Shown here in pieces: positions 19,004 through 19,968 of a stretch of 19,968 bases of DNA; position 1 is the stretch's first letter, and every line of letters begins with the position of its first letter. This DNA comes from Theodoxus fluviatilis (Eukaryota > Mollusca > Gastropoda > Cycloneritida > Neritidae), in assembly GCA_034096865.1 (NCBI GenBank), contig JAWQFJ010016869.1, forward strand, positions 20,001-39,968. Direction: 5' to 3'. Below the pieces are notes generated by a model. That model was not told the DNA's origin. It did no database searches and was given only the letters and a program-made list of their open reading frames with translations. Made by a program: the position numbers and the translations under genes.

Positions 19004-19660
19004 TCACTGTTTCCTGCCTTGTTTATCGCCACAATTCCGACAAGGAAAGGTGTCTGGCTTTTTGGCTGTATTTTTTGTGCTTTCCTTCCTACGTGTATGA
19101 AGTGCATCTACTGTGTCACTTGTCGCCATTTTTGCAAGCTGCTTTCTGGTAGCTTCAAATGTTTTGCTGATTTCTATAGCTTTTTGCATGGTAAGCGTAT
19201 CACCTTCGTGCAGCAGTTTCTCACGAATGTCTTGTGAAGCTACGCCTGAGACATTTCGATCCCGCACCAAGCCGTCTGGCTTATCATATTCACAGTCTTT
19301 TACCATGTTCCTTAGGTGTGTGACGAAAGCTTCGAAGGTTTCTCCATGTAGTTGTTTTCTCTCTTGAAAGACATATCTGGAGAACACTGAGTTCTTTCTT
19401 GGGCGGGTATGATTGGCCAAGTGGGTGTACAAAACGTCAATGTCGTTGCTGTCATCGCCTGAGAGATTCCATGAATTGAATATTTCTCTCCCTGTCTCTC
19501 CTACCCATATGGGAAGATATGCGCATTTGCTTTCATTCCCCACGTTTTTGAGAGGACCTTGAAAAATCAATTCACCATGCTGCCAGAATTTTTTCCATTG
19601 CTCGGTGAGGTTTGGTGCATTCCAGTCGATAACTGGGGTGTGTGATACTGCATTTGCCAT
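19004..19660 (-). pseudogene. Gypsy Gag
   Basis: 218 codons from the ATG at 19660, the first good start after the PBS. The body (WKKFWQHGEL, YLPIWVGETGREIF, RKNSVFSRYVFQERKQLHGE, LRNMVKDCEYD, IREKLLHEGDTLTMQKA) is a typical retrotransposon capsid. It ends in CRNCGDKQGRKQ, a knuckle whose expected His is Gln and whose last Cys is replaced by the TGA stop (one base from TGC or TGT). The stop could be a mutation or, less likely, a readthrough signal; the Gln change favours decay. Confidence 0.88.
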
Positions 19661-19781
19661 ATCGAGAATTCAAATCAAGGGCGGGTTTGTACTCACGTGG
19701 GACTGAGGAGAAATATCCCTTTCGCAGGCTCGTTTTGTAGGAAATATGCACACACACTGTTGAAATAGGCATTGGCGTATC

Positions 19782-19793
19782 CTTCTGACATCA
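19782..19793 (-). promoter_or_regulatory. Primer binding site, tRNA-Leu-like
   Basis: Directly after the LTR end, the minus strand reads TGATGTCAGAAG, 11 of 12 positions matching the complement of a leucine tRNA 3' end (TGGTGTCAGAAG). Its adjacency to the LTR supports both boundaries. Confidence 0.75.
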
Positions 19794-19968
19794 TGCAATG
19801 TTCTTGGGTATGTCACAGATGTAGTGATGACCCAAGACAGTATTCTGGTAGGACAGCGTACCATTTTAATCAGCCATTTGATACAGGGAATTCTGGGATC
19901 TCCGGGGGTGTGGGTGGGGGGTGGGGGTGTAACTCTTATTCAAAGGACAGTTATGGAAGAGTTGTTTC
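19794..19968 (-). repeat. 5' LTR of the Gypsy element, partial
   Basis: 175 bp of an expected ~195-215 are visible. Compared with the left LTR it has several substitutions and a G/T-rich insertion at about 19907-19930 (GTGTGGGTGGGGGG-type). Confidence 0.85.

Larger units (their letters stand above)
15492..19968 (-). mobile_element. Ty3/Gypsy retrotransposon, degraded, cut by window edge
   Basis: Reading on the minus strand: 5' LTR (19794 to beyond the window), PBS, gag, protease, RT, RNase H, integrase, PPT, 3' LTR (15492-15685). The Gag-Pol order with integrase last is diagnostic for Ty3/Gypsy. Most of gag-pol lies in one frame, as in elements that make one polyprotein. Three in-frame stops (TGA 19004-19006, TAA 17975-17977, TAG 17240-17242) and frameshifts near 17850, 17610 and 16300 make it inactive. 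The LTRs differ by several substitutions and a G-rich insertion, so it is older than the 5.3-8.6 kb element. The zinc-knuckle, integrase and C-terminal sequence style resemble the Mag-type lineage, without a chromodomain; that is a memory-based judgement. Confidence 0.93.

Overview
The window looks like intergenic DNA from an animal genome, most plausibly a marine invertebrate and perhaps a mollusc. That taxon guess is inference: it rests on the mix of a Ty3/Gypsy element, a FLYWCH-MULE transposase, a Maverick/Polinton-type DNA polymerase, tRNA-derived repeats and very dense microsatellites. I see no intact host gene and no bacterial operon structure. Almost everything recognisable is a mobile element or its remains, mostly broken by stops and frameshifts.

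Region by region: 1-876 holds a broken gene with phage-tail-fibre-like repeats. 1062-1296 holds tRNA-like fragments. 1726-2235 holds a hairpin-forming module around a (CA)n tract. 2236-2560 (minus) is a truncated HNH nuclease. 2765-3110 holds two minisatellites. 3200-5045 is a FLYWCH zinc finger plus MULE transposase, with the zinc finger split by about 460 bp of CT/TATC repeats.

5293-8620 is a compact LTR element on the minus strand with no recognisable coding capacity. Its LTRs are nearly identical outside the GA tract, it has a 4-bp target duplication (ACTG), and it sits inside a 25-bp minisatellite, so it looks young and non-autonomous. 8764-10133 is the exonuclease half of a protein-primed-type DNA polymerase B, cut off at the first palm motif and joined directly to a minus-strand Gypsy RT/RNase H fragment (10134-10590).

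10977-14600 is dominated by long simple repeats, including a 450-bp nearly pure purine tract, with a degenerate ~80-bp tandem array near 13.5 kb. 14859-15080 is a MITE-like element with imperfect terminal inverted repeats. 15492 to the window end is a Ty3/Gypsy retrotransposon on the minus strand. It has both LTRs (the right one cut by the window edge), a PBS, a PPT, gag, protease, RT, RNase H and integrase, inactivated by three in-frame stops and at least three frameshifts.

Functionally the genes do not form one pathway; they are separate transposon systems layered on each other. The tail-fibre-like, HNH and polymerase B pieces could all come from Maverick/Polinton-like or viral-type large DNA elements, but nothing in the window links them physically as one element.
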